A DNA stretch of 64,000 bases from Opitutaceae bacterium (lineage in GTDB: Bacteria > Verrucomicrobiota > Verrucomicrobiia > Opitutales > Opitutaceae), in assembly GCA_003151515.1 (NCBI GenBank), contig PLXS01000025.1, positions 62,001-126,000 of the forward strand. Direction: 5' to 3'. The translations under genes and the position numbers were made by a program. The notes beneath the pieces are model-generated. The model saw only the letters and a program-made list of their open reading frames with translations. It was not told the origin of the DNA and ran no database searches. This document shows, one piece after another, positions 7,703 to 17,440 of this stretch (its first letter is position 1; each line of letters opens with the position of its first letter).

Positions 7703-10684
7703 TTGAAGATACTCAGATTCCTCGCCACCGTTCTGGCAATCGCGGCCGCGCTGCTCTTCCTTGCCGCCCTGACCGCGATGGTGCCGGCGGTGCAGACGTG
7801 GGCGGCCCAGTTTGCGCTCAACCGCCAGCCGGGCGTCCAAGCGACCCTGGGCTCCGTCATGGCCGGCTTCGGTGAGGTCGAGGTCGAGGATGCGCACCTG
7901 GAGAGCGCCGGCGGCGTGCTGACCGTCCCCCTTCTTCGCGCTCGGCTTCCGATCCTGAGGTCGCTTAAGACCAGCCGGCTGCATATCGCAAGCCTCTCGG
8001 CGAAGGGCTGGATGCTTGACCTGAGCCGCGCCCAGGCACGGGCTGCGCCCGCGGGACAGGGGAAGGTCGTCCCGGCCGGCGCGCCTGCGCGCCCCTGGGT
8101 CAGCTCTGCCGCCGAGGCCGCGTCCTTGGCTATGTCCGCATTCCGCTCCTGGCAGGTCCCCTTCGCGGGGTCGGTGGACGGGGTCGAGCTCGAAGGCGAC
8201 GTGCTCCTCGCCTCCCAGCCAGGCGGGGCGCCCGTGCAGGTTCACCTCCTGATAAAAGGGGGTGGCTTCGGCGCGGGCCGCAAGGCGAGCTTCGACGTCG
8301 AGGCCGCCGTCGTCGGCGCGCAGATACCTGCGGCATTCACCTTCGCGCGCGGCCACGTCCTTGCGGATCTTGGGGCGGATGGGAGGCTCGGACGGCTTGA
8401 CGCTAAGGCGGACTTCTCGCCAGCGGGCGACTCGGACCCGAACAACCCCGGCATGTCGGTCGAGGTGTCGGCCGACCGGGGGCGGGACGGATCCACATTC
8501 GAGGTGAATGCCGCGAGGGGCGCCAGGCGCCTTGCGACCGTGCGCGCACAGGCGGACGACGCCTCGGGTCGCCTGGCCGGCTCCTGGTCGGTCGACCTGC
8601 GCGGCGCCGACGTCGCCCCGTTCGGCCCGTACGCGGAGCTTCCGTCGGCCACCGTAGCCGGCGGCGGCTCGTTCGAGGCGTCGCGCCCCTTTGATAGAGT
8701 GCGCGCCCGGGGGCGCCTGAAGGCGGCGGTCGAGCGGCTCGCCGGCCTTGCCCCGATGCTGGAGAGGGCCGGAAACATCAGCCTGGACGCCGAGTTCGAC
8801 GTGACGGCCGGAGCCGCTTCGCTGACAGTGGCCGGCCTGAATGTGTCCGCAGACGCAGCCGGAGCCGCCGTCGCCTTTAGGACGCTAAAGGCGTTCGATT
8901 TTGACCCGGGCGTCGGCCTCGCCTCGCTTCCCGGCGTGTCCGGCGATTTCATCGAGGGCTCCTTCCGGAACCTTCCCCTGGCCCTCCTTTCGGGCCCGGC
9001 GTCGCGGATGGGCTTCGCGGACGGCCGGGCTTCCGGCGAATTCACCGTGCGGGCTGCGGATGGGAAATTGTCCCTCGAGCTCAAGCGGCCGGCCACGGCC
9101 TCGGGAGTCGCCCTGCTGGGGCCGGGCCGCCTTCTGGGCGCCGGCCTGGAGGCGTCGCTTTCGCTCAAGGCGAGCTATGCGTCGGGGGCCTGGGACATCG
9201 CGGTCGCGCTTCTGGCCATCCGGAGGGCCGGCCGTGACTTGGCGAGCTTGGAGGCGACGGCCACGCGGCCAGCGGGCGCCGGACAGGCGTTTTCGGTGCG
9301 GGGAGCCTGGAGCGTGGATCCGCAGGCTGTCGAGCTGGACCCGGGCAGCCCCGGGGCCGGCTTGGCGCACGTGAAGTCGCTGTCCGGGAGCTTCACGGCG
9401 ACCGTCGCCGAATCAGTCTCTGTCACGGGAAAGGTCGCCGCGATGGGGCGCGACCCGGGCCGCACGTTCAGCGCCGACGTCCGGGCGGACATCGACAGCG
9501 AGGGCGACTTCACGTTCACCGTCCCCGCGCGGGTCGCCCTGGGCAAGGACGCCTCGGAATTCACGGCGGATGGGGGCGTTAGCTTCGACACCACGGAGAC
9601 CCGCATCGAGGCGAAGGTCGAGGGGGACGACGTCGCCCTCGCCCACCTGGGGCTCCTCGCGGGCCCGCTGATGGCGCTGCAGGCGCCGGCGCGAGCGCCG
9701 GGGGCGCCCCCGGCGGCCCGCACGCCGGCATGGGGCGCGCTCAAGGGCCGCGTGGAATTCTCCTTCAAGCACCTCCGGACGGCGGACGACACCTTTGAGG
9801 GCGTATCAGGCGTGTTCACGCTCGACCACGGCTCCGTGAGGCTGAACGGCGGCCGGGTCTGGCTCCTGCAGCACGACCTGGCGTTTGTAACCGGGCTGCT
9901 CACGTTCGACCCCTTCGGGAAGCCCGCATACGACCTTAAGGCGAACGTGTCGGTGAGCGACTTTGACGCTGCCGCCGTCTTCGGGAAGGCGAGCTCGGAG
10001 CGCCTGGCGCCGGTCGAGGGGCGCTTCTCGTTCGAGGATACGGTGACCGCGGATGGGGCAGACCTGGCCGGGCTCGTCGGCTCGGCGCAGGAGGACATGA
10101 AGGTGCGCAGCTCGGGCGGCATCCTTCGCCTGCTCAAAGTGGACGTTGCGGACGCGATACCGGAGGAGAAGACGCGCGTGTCCGATACCCTAGGAACCGT
10201 GGGCTCCGCGGTCGGCGCGATCTTCGGGGTTAAGCACGACTCCGACAACGCCGGCAAGAACCCGGTGAGCAAGGCGGCCGAAGCGGTCCTCTCGTTCACC
10301 TACGACATCTCGGAGATAGGCTACGACAAGCTCGCGGCCAGGATACTGCGCGATCCTCAGGGAGGCATGCATCTGACGGACATCGACGTCGAAGCGCCAA
10401 ACGAGCACATCACCGGGGCGGGCGAAATCGCCTATGCGCGCGGCCTTGGCTTGCCCGCCCGGCCGCTGAGCCTTGTCCTCAAGCTCGCCGTCAAGGGGGA
10501 CCCGGCCAAGCTCCTGGGCGCGGCGGGCCTGCTGTCCGGCGAGAAGGACGCCCAGGGCTACAGCGCCCTGGCCCAGCCCATCCGGCTTCGGGGCACGCTT
10601 GAGCAGGTTGACGCGGCGCCCTGGCACGACCTCCTGGCGGCGGTTGCCGCCAAGGCGGCCGCCGAGGGCCCGAAGGCCAAGTGA
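7703..10684 (+). CDS. Large AsmA-like envelope protein
   Basis: 993 residues with a TTG start (7703-7705) placed just before MKILRFLATVLAIAAALLF, a single N-terminal membrane anchor. The rest is long, repetitive beta-structure with alternating short strands and late segments (GSVRLNGGRVWLLQHDLAFV, SSGGILRLLKVD, ITGAGEIAYARGLGL) that resemble the C-terminal region of AsmA/AsmA_2-type proteins. These proteins are thought to bridge inner and outer membranes and help phospholipid transport or outer-membrane assembly. The assignment rests on architecture rather than on a catalytic motif. It stands alone on the plus strand, convergent with the mannanase gene 8 bases downstream. Confidence 0.7.
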   Translation: MKILRFLATVLAIAAALLFLAALTAMVPAVQTWAAQFALNRQPGVQATLGSVMAGFGEVEVEDAHLESAGGVLTVPLLRARLPILRSLKTSRLHIASLSAKGWMLDLSRAQARAAPAGQGKVVPAGAPARPWVSSAAEAASLAMSAFRSWQVPFAGSVDGVELEGDVLLASQPGGAPVQVHLLIKGGGFGAGRKASFDVEAAVVGAQIPAAFTFARGHVLADLGADGRLGRLDAKADFSPAGDSDPNNPGMSVEVSADRGRDGSTFEVNAARGARRLATVRAQADDASGRLAGSWSVDLRGADVAPFGPYAELPSATVAGGGSFEASRPFDRVRARGRLKAAVERLAGLAPMLERAGNISLDAEFDVTAGAASLTVAGLNVSADAAGAAVAFRTLKAFDFDPGVGLASLPGVSGDFIEGSFRNLPLALLSGPASRMGFADGRASGEFTVRAADGKLSLELKRPATASGVALLGPGRLLGAGLEASLSLKASYASGAWDIAVALLAIRRAGRDLASLEATATRPAGAGQAFSVRGAWSVDPQAVELDPGSPGAGLAHVKSLSGSFTATVAESVSVTGKVAAMGRDPGRTFSADVRADIDSEGDFTFTVPARVALGKDASEFTADGGVSFDTTETRIEAKVEGDDVALAHLGLLAGPLMALQAPARAPGAPPAARTPAWGALKGRVEFSFKHLRTADDTFEGVSGVFTLDHGSVRLNGGRVWLLQHDLAFVTGLLTFDPFGKPAYDLKANVSVSDFDAAAVFGKASSERLAPVEGRFSFEDTVTADGADLAGLVGSAQEDMKVRSSGGILRLLKVDVADAIPEEKTRVSDTLGTVGSAVGAIFGVKHDSDNAGKNPVSKAAEAVLSFTYDISEIGYDKLAARILRDPQGGMHLTDIDVEAPNEHITGAGEIAYARGLGLPARPLSLVLKLAVKGDPAKLLGAAGLLSGEKDAQGYSALAQPIRLRGTLEQVDAAPWHDLLAAVAAKAAAEGPKAK

Positions 10685-10692
10685 GCGCGCGC

Positions 10693-12300
10693 CTACTTTC
10701 GGTCGAACACAAGCTCGATGTTCTGCTCGCCCCTCTGGGAGATGACGTGCCTGTGAATGGATAGGTGGCGGCCGGCGTCGGTGAGCCTCCACACATCGGA
10801 GATCGTCAGCTTCGGGCCGCCAGCAAACGTCACGGTGGAATCCATGTGCAGCTCGTCCCCCGAAGCGCTCAGGCTGGCCGTCGTCACTTGCGGCGAATTC
10901 ATGAACTCGGACCTGTTCTCGGCGCCGTCGAGCGTGAGCTTCTGCTCCGTCACCTGGTCGTCGGCGAATTCGACGATGCGCGTGGTCCTGACCGAAAGGT
11001 TCTTGCCGGTCTGCGTCACGTCCAGCGCCGCAGGGGCCCCCATGCCGCCCATCCTCCCGAGGATGCTCCTGTCCTCGTCGAACACCCACGTTCCCGTGAA
11101 GTCGGCGGGCTTGGGCTCGAAGTGAAGCGGCGGCAGGGCGCACGCGCGCCGATAGGACTGCGTCGCCGCGCCGTAGGCGGCGTCCTCGAGCCACAGGATG
11201 CGCGGATCCGCGAGGAGGGCGTCGTACTGTTTGCGCGACGTCAGGTGCACCATGCCAGCCCAGGTCATGTAATAGGCCCAGCGCGGCTGCTTCTCGAGGA
11301 TCTCGGGCGACGGCGGCGTGCCGATCTCGGCGAGCGCGAGGGGCTTTCCCTGCGAAAGCGCCGCAAGACTGTCGTAGTAAGACTGGTTGAAGTCGCTGCC
11401 GTACACGTCGAGCGACAGCACGTCGACGTACTGGATGCCCGGAAAATACTTGGCGAACTCCCTGCCGGGCTGGCTCGGCCGGTCCATGTTCCACACCCAC
11501 ACCAGATTGGTCAGGTGGTGATGGTTAACCAGGCGGTCAAAAATCTGGCGGTAGAGGGTCGCCGTGCCGAGCTCGCCGGTCTTTCCGCCCCACCAGAACC
11601 AGTCGCCGTTCATCTCATGGTACGGGCGCCAGAGGACCGGGACGTGCGCCGCCTCGAGCTGCTTGAGGAAGCCGGCAATCGCGTCGACCTGGGCGCACCA
11701 ATGGTCGTAGAGGGCGGTGCCCGGCGTCAGGATGTCGCGGAACTGTTCGTCAAGGAGCTTGCCCTGGACGCTCGCCAGGCGCTTCGGGTCGCTGTTGGGA
11801 AGCGGCCTGAAGGTGCCCGGCTCGTCCGTCGTGGGCGGCACCGCGTGCCAGCACAGGGCCACGATCGATCCCTTTGCGTTCTGCCGGATGGCCTCTTGGA
11901 CGATGTCTGGGCGGGCCAGGTACGAGTCGGAGTCGCCGGCCTTCGCGTGGCCCCAGTCCGAGCCAAAGATGATGGGCGTCTTCCCGAGGTACCTCGAGGC
12001 GAAATCGGAATTCCTGGACTTGGTGTTCGGATTGTTGTGCTGCCCGGTAAGGGTGTACTTCCCGGAAATGTCGTAGAGAAACTGCAGGAGCGCCCGCGCC
12101 TCGGGCGAGGCGTTTGGCGTCACCGGTACAGCCTGTCCGGGCGCCGGGTCGGCGAGCGCCGCATGCGCGGCAAGAATGACGGCGAGCGCGGCCGCCGCGG
12201 CCTTGACCAGGACCGACCGCCCAAGGGTGCGCCGTGCCGGGCGCCGGGTGGCCCGGCCGGCGGCCGAGCGGGCATTCGAAGCCATAAGATATTGGTTCAT
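10693..12300 (-). CDS. GH26 beta-mannanase-like secreted enzyme with C-terminal beta domain
   Basis: 535 residues. A basic N-terminus and hydrophobic segment ending near residue 50 (AAHAALADP) form a signal peptide; an ATG five codons later is an alternative start. Residues about 60-385 are a GH26 catalytic domain: RPYHEMNGDWFWWG holds the acid/base Glu229 and LALAEIGTPP the nucleophile Glu325, with TLTGQHNN near the start of the barrel. GH26 enzymes hydrolyse beta-1,4-mannans. From about residue 398 a separate domain starts with FTGTWVFDEDRS and looks like a small lipocalin-type beta barrel of unknown role. No other mannan gene is directly adjacent. Confidence 0.88.
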   Translation of the reverse strand: MNQYLMASNARSAAGRATRRPARRTLGRSVLVKAAAAALAVILAAHAALADPAPGQAVPVTPNASPEARALLQFLYDISGKYTLTGQHNNPNTKSRNSDFASRYLGKTPIIFGSDWGHAKAGDSDSYLARPDIVQEAIRQNAKGSIVALCWHAVPPTTDEPGTFRPLPNSDPKRLASVQGKLLDEQFRDILTPGTALYDHWCAQVDAIAGFLKQLEAAHVPVLWRPYHEMNGDWFWWGGKTGELGTATLYRQIFDRLVNHHHLTNLVWVWNMDRPSQPGREFAKYFPGIQYVDVLSLDVYGSDFNQSYYDSLAALSQGKPLALAEIGTPPSPEILEKQPRWAYYMTWAGMVHLTSRKQYDALLADPRILWLEDAAYGAATQSYRRACALPPLHFEPKPADFTGTWVFDEDRSILGRMGGMGAPAALDVTQTGKNLSVRTTRIVEFADDQVTEQKLTLDGAENRSEFMNSPQVTTASLSASGDELHMDSTVTFAGGPKLTISDVWRLTDAGRHLSIHRHVISQRGEQNIELVFDRK

Positions 12301-12523
12301 AGACTATTGCATCGGGGTTCTTGTTGCCTGCCAAGCGAAGCAGAAGCGTAGGCGCAAAGCGGCCTCGCGCAAACACCGTTTCAGTTTTCCCGAGGACGGG
12401 CGGCATTCGGGGCCGCTGCGCGCCTCGGGCGCCTCGCAATTTATGCGTGGGGAAAGTCAATAGCCGACGAGCGGCGCGGCTTGACTGGTGGCAGAATAGA
12501 GGCATCGGCTGGTCCCAACCGTC

Positions 12524-13978
12524 ATGCCCACGGACACAACACCTGAGCAGAATTCCAAGTACGCCTGGTCGACGATCCTGCGGGCGGCCCCGCCGAAGCG
12601 GCCCGCGACGGACCGCATCCAGGATTTCCACGAGATCTACTCCGACTACGACCAGGAGGTCGCGCGCCAGCAGGCGAGCCGCTGCATCCAGTGCCCCAGC
12701 CCGCTCTGCATGCAGGGCTGCCCCCTTTCCAACCGAATTCCGGAGTGGCTCGCCCTGGCTGCCGAGGGGAAGTTCCTCGAGGCGGCCGCGCTCTCGCGCT
12801 CGACGAGCAACATGCCCGAGATCTGCTCGCGGGTGTGCCCCCAGGAGCGCCTTTGCGAGGGGGCGTGCATACTCAACGCGAAGGGCGAGCCGGTGGCCAT
12901 CGGCTCGGTCGAGCGCTTCATAAACGACTTCGCATTCGACATGGGGGACGTGGCCGCCTGCGCCGCGCCGCCGAACGGCTGGCGGGTGGCGGTCGTGGGG
13001 TCGGGTCCCGGCGGGATAGCCTGCGCCGACGAGCTGTCCCGCGAGGGTACCGCCGTCACGATCTTCGAGTCGCACATGATCCCCGGCGGCCTCCTCGTGA
13101 ACGGGATACCGGCCTTCAAGCTCGAGAAGCAGGTCGTCAACAGGCGCATCGAAAACCTCACGAGGCAGGGGGTCGTCCTCAAGCTCGGGGTGAGGGTCGG
13201 CTGGGACATATCGCTTGCGGACTTGCGGCGCGAATTCGACGCCGTCTTCCTGGGAATCGGGGCCCTTAAGCCGAAGCCGCTCGACATACCGGGGGACAAG
13301 GCGAGCGGGATTGCGGACGCGCTGCCCTTCCTGATCCAGAAAAACGTGAGCTCCCCGCTCGTCAACATACCGCCGATCGAGGTCGCCGGAAGCCGCGTGG
13401 CCGTCCTCGGCGGCGGCGACACGGCGATGGACTGCCTGCGTACGGCGCTGCGCGCCGGGGCCAGCGAGGCGGTCTGCCTCTACCGCCGCGACCTGGCGAA
13501 CATGCCCGGAAGCCGAAAGGAGTACCTCAATGCCATCGAGGAGGGCGCCAAGTTCGAGTTCCTGACCAATCCCGTGGAGATACTGGCGCGCGCCGACGGG
13601 TCCGTTGAGAGCGTGCGCTGCGTGCGCATGGAGCTGGGCGAGCCCGACGCCTCGGGACGGCGCAAGCCGCGCCCGGTCGCCGGCTCCGAGTTCATAGTGC
13701 CGGCGGACTTCATCATCGTGGCCTACGGCTTCGAGCCCATCCCGTTCCCGCCGGGCAGCGACCTGGCGCAGATTGAGACCGACGCCTGGGGCGGGATAGC
13801 CGTCGACAAGAGCCAGATGACAAGCATTTCCGGGGTCTTCGCCGGGGGTGACTCCGTGCGGGGGCCGAGCCTCGTCGTTCACGCCGTGCGGGACGCGCGG
13901 AGCGCGGCCGGCGGCATCCTGCGATACCTCCAGGCGGGGCGCGATGGCGCCAGGGTCGAAGGGCCCGCTCAGGTGTAG
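12524..13978 (+). CDS. gltD: GltD-type NADPH-dependent oxidoreductase (glutamate synthase small-subunit family)
   Basis: 484 residues. The N-terminal Fe-S domain has two cysteine groups, C54/C57/C62/C66 (CIQCPSPLCMQGC) and C101/C105/C111/C115. A FAD-binding GSGPGG motif lies at residues 159-164, and a NADPH site GGGDTAMD near 296-303. This is the full architecture of glutamate synthase beta subunits, which pass NADPH electrons to GltB. No gltB is adjacent, so it could instead serve another partner, as related GltD-like proteins do. It starts at ATG 12524 and overlaps the malic enzyme gene tail-to-tail by 10 bases. Confidence 0.88.
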   Translation: MPTDTTPEQNSKYAWSTILRAAPPKRPATDRIQDFHEIYSDYDQEVARQQASRCIQCPSPLCMQGCPLSNRIPEWLALAAEGKFLEAAALSRSTSNMPEICSRVCPQERLCEGACILNAKGEPVAIGSVERFINDFAFDMGDVAACAAPPNGWRVAVVGSGPGGIACADELSREGTAVTIFESHMIPGGLLVNGIPAFKLEKQVVNRRIENLTRQGVVLKLGVRVGWDISLADLRREFDAVFLGIGALKPKPLDIPGDKASGIADALPFLIQKNVSSPLVNIPPIEVAGSRVAVLGGGDTAMDCLRTALRAGASEAVCLYRRDLANMPGSRKEYLNAIEEGAKFEFLTNPVEILARADGSVESVRCVRMELGEPDASGRRKPRPVAGSEFIVPADFIIVAYGFEPIPFPPGSDLAQIETDAWGGIAVDKSQMTSISGVFAGGDSVRGPSLVVHAVRDARSAAGGILRYLQAGRDGARVEGPAQV

Positions 13979-15639
13979 TCGGGATAGTCCGGTTGGAACA
14001 TCCGGCCCCTGATGTCCTCGGCGAGGTCGGCGGGACGCGCGACGCGCGCGATGCCCCTTTCGTGTGCCACCTGGGCGACTGCGGCGGCGATCGCGAGCGA
14101 AACCTCGCGGATCCTGGTGAGCGCCGGATAGATGCGGCCCGCCTCGAGATCCTCCTTCTGCACGAGGCCTGCGAGCGTGCGGGCGGCCGCGAGGAACATC
14201 TCGTCCGTCACCTCGGTGGCCTCGCTCGCGAGGGCCCCGAGGCCGACGCCCGGGAAGATGTAGATGTTGTTGCCCTGGCCGGGCACGAACGTGCGCCCCT
14301 CGAATTGCACCGGCCCGAACGGGCTTCCCGACGCGAAGACAACGCGCCCGCGCGACCAGGTGTAGGCCTGCTCGGCGGTGCATTCCGCCTTCGATGTGGG
14401 GTTTGAGAGGGCGAAGATGATGGGCCTCTCGTTGATCTGCGTCATGGTCCCGACCACCTCCTTGGTGAAGGCGGCGGGCATGCCCGAGACGCCGATCAGC
14501 GCAGTGGGGCGCAGCGCGCGGATGGCCTCGATAAGGGTGTGGACGGGCGGATGGTCGTGCGCGTAGGGCACCTTGTGCTCGGCCAGCGTGTCGCCGCGCC
14601 CGCGCACCACCAGTCCCTTCGTGTCCAGGAACCAGCAGTTGGCGCGCGCCTGCGCCTGGGTCAGGCCCTCCTGCATGGCGGCCGTCGTGTAAAGGTCGGC
14701 TATCCCGGTCCCCGCCTCCCCTGCCCCGAGGAAGAGGACGCGCTGCTTGGACAGGGCGCCTCCCTTGAGCGCCAGGGCGCCGATCAAACCGGCGAGCGCC
14801 ACGGCGGCCGTGCCCTGGATGTCGTCGTTGAAGCAGGGCAGCACGCTGCGATAGCGGCGCAGCAGGCGGAAGGCGTTCGCATTGCCGAAGTCCTCCCACT
14901 GCAGGAGCGCCCTTGGGAACACTTCCTTCACGGCCTGGCAGAACTCCTCGATGAAGTCGTCGTAGGTCTTGCCGCGGGCGCGATGCTCGTTGATCCCGAT
15001 GTAGAAGGGCCCGTTCAGGAGAGACTCGGTGTCGGTGCCGACGTCGAGCGTTATCGGTAGGGTGTAATACGGGTGGACGCCCGCGCAGGCCGTGTAGAGG
15101 GAGAGCTTGCCGACCGGAATGCCCATGCCGAGAGCCCCCAGGTCGCCGAGCCCGAGGATCCTCTCGCCGTCGGTGACGACAATCAGGCGGGCGCCCTCGT
15201 GGGGCCAGAGCCGGAGCATCTCCGCGATTCGCCCGCGCTCCCTTAGCGTTATGAAGAGGCCCCGCGGGCGCCGGTAGATTGAGCCATACTGCAGGCAGGC
15301 CTCCCCGACCGTCGGCGTGTAGATCAGGGGGACCATCTCCTCGATGTTGTCGATCACGAGGCGGTAGAACAGCATCTCATTGCGGTTCTGCAGGTTGGTG
15401 AGGTAAATGTACTTCTCGATGTTGTCCTGCTTGCGGCGCACGGCCCCGAGCGAGCGCTGCACCTGCTCGGCCATCGTGAACACCCTGGGCGGCAGGAGCG
15501 GCCGGATGCCGAGAATGTCGCGCTCCCTCTCCGTGAAAGCCGTGCCCTTGTTCAACAGCGGTTCCGCTAGGATCGCGGTGCCGCGCTGGGGGTCCGATTG
15601 CCCCCACGCAGACAGACCTGAATGCATTGGCGATGCCAT
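13969..15639 (-). CDS. maeA: NAD(P)-dependent malic enzyme (oxaloacetate-decarboxylating, long form)
   Basis: 556 residues, close to the ~565 of E. coli SfcA/MaeA. It converts malate to pyruvate, CO2 and reduced cofactor. Conserved segments include IYTPTVGEACLQYG, the LGLGDLGALGMGIPVGKL loop, the metal-binding CFNDDIQGTAAV, and the nucleotide-binding FLGAGEAGTGIAD. ATG at 15637-15639 is chosen; the frame is open upstream but that part is not family-like. A perfect TATAAT lies at 15648-15653 on the minus strand, only about eight bases before this ATG, which could mean a nearly leaderless transcript. Cofactor preference cannot be read from the sequence with certainty. Confidence 0.93.
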   Translation of the reverse strand: MASPMHSGLSAWGQSDPQRGTAILAEPLLNKGTAFTERERDILGIRPLLPPRVFTMAEQVQRSLGAVRRKQDNIEKYIYLTNLQNRNEMLFYRLVIDNIEEMVPLIYTPTVGEACLQYGSIYRRPRGLFITLRERGRIAEMLRLWPHEGARLIVVTDGERILGLGDLGALGMGIPVGKLSLYTACAGVHPYYTLPITLDVGTDTESLLNGPFYIGINEHRARGKTYDDFIEEFCQAVKEVFPRALLQWEDFGNANAFRLLRRYRSVLPCFNDDIQGTAAVALAGLIGALALKGGALSKQRVLFLGAGEAGTGIADLYTTAAMQEGLTQAQARANCWFLDTKGLVVRGRGDTLAEHKVPYAHDHPPVHTLIEAIRALRPTALIGVSGMPAAFTKEVVGTMTQINERPIIFALSNPTSKAECTAEQAYTWSRGRVVFASGSPFGPVQFEGRTFVPGQGNNIYIFPGVGLGALASEATEVTDEMFLAAARTLAGLVQKEDLEAGRIYPALTRIREVSLAIAAAVAQVAHERGIARVARPADLAEDIRGRMFQPDYPDYT

Positions 15640-15740
15640 GCGCCCGATTATAGGCGATTGGAGCCGGCGCGTCTGGGCAATTCTTGGCATTACCTAATCC
15701 ATTCTTGCCCTTCGCGCGGCCGGCGCCCCTCCTTCGCACC

Positions 15741-16490
15741 ATGGACGAATTCACGGTGGCTGTCCCGACATCGGAGGGCCCGATGGACCTCCACGGCTTT
15801 GTCCCGCAGGCCGGGAGCGCGGGGCGCATCCCCGCCGTCATCGTTCTGCAGGAGGCCTTCGGGGTGAACCCCCACGTGAAGAGGGTCTGCCGCCGGGTCG
15901 CCGAGCTCGGGTACGCGGCGTTCGCCCCCGAACTCTTCCACCGCAGCGGCCGCGGCGCGATCTTCGGCTACGACGAGTTTCCCAAGGTCCGATCGATCCT
16001 CGCCCAGCTGACCAATGAGAGGATCCTCGAGGACCTGCGGGCCGCTTACCGCTACGTGGCCGGGATGCCCCAGGTTGATCCGGGCCGCATCGCGGCGTGG
16101 GGCTTCTGCATGGGCGGCTGGGCTTCCGTCTTCGCCGCGTGCGAGCTGCCGCTCGCGGCAGCGATCTCGTTTTACGGCGGCGGGATGGTGCGCGCGCGCG
16201 AGGGCATCGCGTTCACCCCGATTGTCGGGCGCCTCGGCGAGGCGGGCTGCCCGCTGCTCCTGGTGTACGGCGGCAAGGACCCAAGCATAACCCCTGAGGA
16301 CATCGGCGCCGTCCGCGCGGCGCTTTCGAGCCATGGCAAGCCGCACGAGGTCGAGATCTACCCCGAGGGCGGGCACGGGTTCTTCTGCGAGGACCGGGCC
16401 GCCTACCATGAGGCGTCGGCCAAGGCGGCGTGGACGAGGGCGGCCGGCTGGCTGTGCGCGAGGCTGGCCCAGGGGAGGGCCGAAGCCTAG
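15741..16490 (+). CDS. Dienelactone hydrolase-family alpha/beta hydrolase
   Basis: 249 residues from ATG 15741. The nucleophile elbow reads GFCMGG, with cysteine in the usual serine position as in carboxymethylenebutenolidase. The other triad members are the Asp of VYGGKD and the His of EGGHGFF; LQEAFGVNPHVK contains the conserved Glu that primes the cysteine. These enzymes open dienelactones in chloroaromatic breakdown, but many homologues act on other esters and lactones, and no other aromatic-degradation gene is adjacent. The end overlaps the nitrilase gene tail-to-tail on a CTAG. Confidence 0.9.
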   Translation: MDEFTVAVPTSEGPMDLHGFVPQAGSAGRIPAVIVLQEAFGVNPHVKRVCRRVAELGYAAFAPELFHRSGRGAIFGYDEFPKVRSILAQLTNERILEDLRAAYRYVAGMPQVDPGRIAAWGFCMGGWASVFAACELPLAAAISFYGGGMVRAREGIAFTPIVGRLGEAGCPLLLVYGGKDPSITPEDIGAVRAALSSHGKPHEVEIYPEGGHGFFCEDRAAYHEASAKAAWTRAAGWLCARLAQGRAEA

Positions 16491-17398
16491 CTCCTTCGCC
16501 CGCGGGGAGCCCGGGCCCCCGGCCGCTCGCCCCCGTCCCAGAGGCGCGCCCAGGCCGCCCCCCGTGCGGGCCGCGGCTCCGGCGCTATCTCCACGGTCAG
16601 AAGCCGCGCCGACCTGGCGCCGTAGGGTCCGACGAGGACCGGCTCCCCGCGCGGGTCCACAACGAGGGAGCACCCGATGCAGGAATGGCCCTTCCACGGG
16701 CCGCCGTTTATGCGCCCGACGCCACTGCAGCCCGCGATCCACATCCGGAAGTCCCTCGCGACCATGCCGTAGTTCTCCCTCCACATCCCGCCGTACGGGT
16801 GCTTCGCGTTGTCGTATCCCGCCTGCACGGCCCAGGCCGACGGGGAAAGGACGACATCGGCGCCCATCAGCCCCAGGGCGCGGGTCACAAACTGCCCGCG
16901 CACGGCGCCGTCCGCGCAGATCATCAGGCCAAACGTGGCCAGGGGCGTGTGCGCCACCGCAAGGCGGTCTCCCTGGTCGTAAACATCATGGCCGATCTCG
17001 AGCTCGTTGAGCTTGCGGTGGTGTAGGAGCACCTGGCCCGTCGGCGACACCAGAACGGCCGCGTTGTAGACGCGATCGCCGGCCCTCTCCGTGAGGCCGG
17101 CGCAGACGTACAGCCCGCATTCCTGCGCCGCGTCGCGCAGGGCCGTGCACACCCGCCCGCCCGGCACGGCGTCGGCGAGCTCGCGGCCCGACGGGTGTGT
17201 CCAGCCCGCGTCCAGGGCCTCGGGCAGAAGCACCACCTGGGCTCCCGCCCTCGCGGCCGCCGCGATCATGCGCAGCGCGCCGCGCAGGTTCGCGTCCAGG
17301 TCGCCGCCGACTACGCGCATCTGCCCCAGCGCCAGTCTGAAGCGCCTCCTTCTCTCGGTCGTCACAGGGTTGCCGGCGGTTGAATTGACTCTCGCCAA
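16487..17398 (-). CDS. Nitrilase-superfamily carbon-nitrogen hydrolase
   Basis: About 303 residues. The Glu-Lys-Cys triad is intact: Glu in LLPEALDAGW, Lys in HHRKLNELE, Cys in LMICADGAVR. The superfamily hydrolyses amides, nitriles or carbamoyl groups. The residues around the active sites do not point to one branch, so the substrate is open. The start is uncertain: TTG at 17396-17398 is the furthest, and GTG codons downstream, including the one before TTERRRRF, are reasonable. It follows the seven-haem cytochrome gene by 42 bases on the same strand and may be co-transcribed. Confidence 0.88.
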   Translation of the reverse strand: MARVNSTAGNPVTTERRRRFRLALGQMRVVGGDLDANLRGALRMIAAAARAGAQVVLLPEALDAGWTHPSGRELADAVPGGRVCTALRDAAQECGLYVCAGLTERAGDRVYNAAVLVSPTGQVLLHHRKLNELEIGHDVYDQGDRLAVAHTPLATFGLMICADGAVRGQFVTRALGLMGADVVLSPSAWAVQAGYDNAKHPYGGMWRENYGMVARDFRMWIAGCSGVGRINGGPWKGHSCIGCSLVVDPRGEPVLVGPYGARSARLLTVEIAPEPRPARGAAWARLWDGGERPGARAPRGRRS

Positions 17399-17440
17399 AC
17401 CGGGGATGCCGCCCGCCTTCGGGCCATCCAGCCCCCGGGG

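Noticed and set aside
11750-14899. A 1049-codon open frame on the minus strand
   Set aside because: It runs across the mannanase, the gltD-like gene and the malic enzyme in the wrong frame or antisense, and its translation is low-complexity Arg/Gly/Pro-rich, typical of shadow frames in GC-rich DNA.
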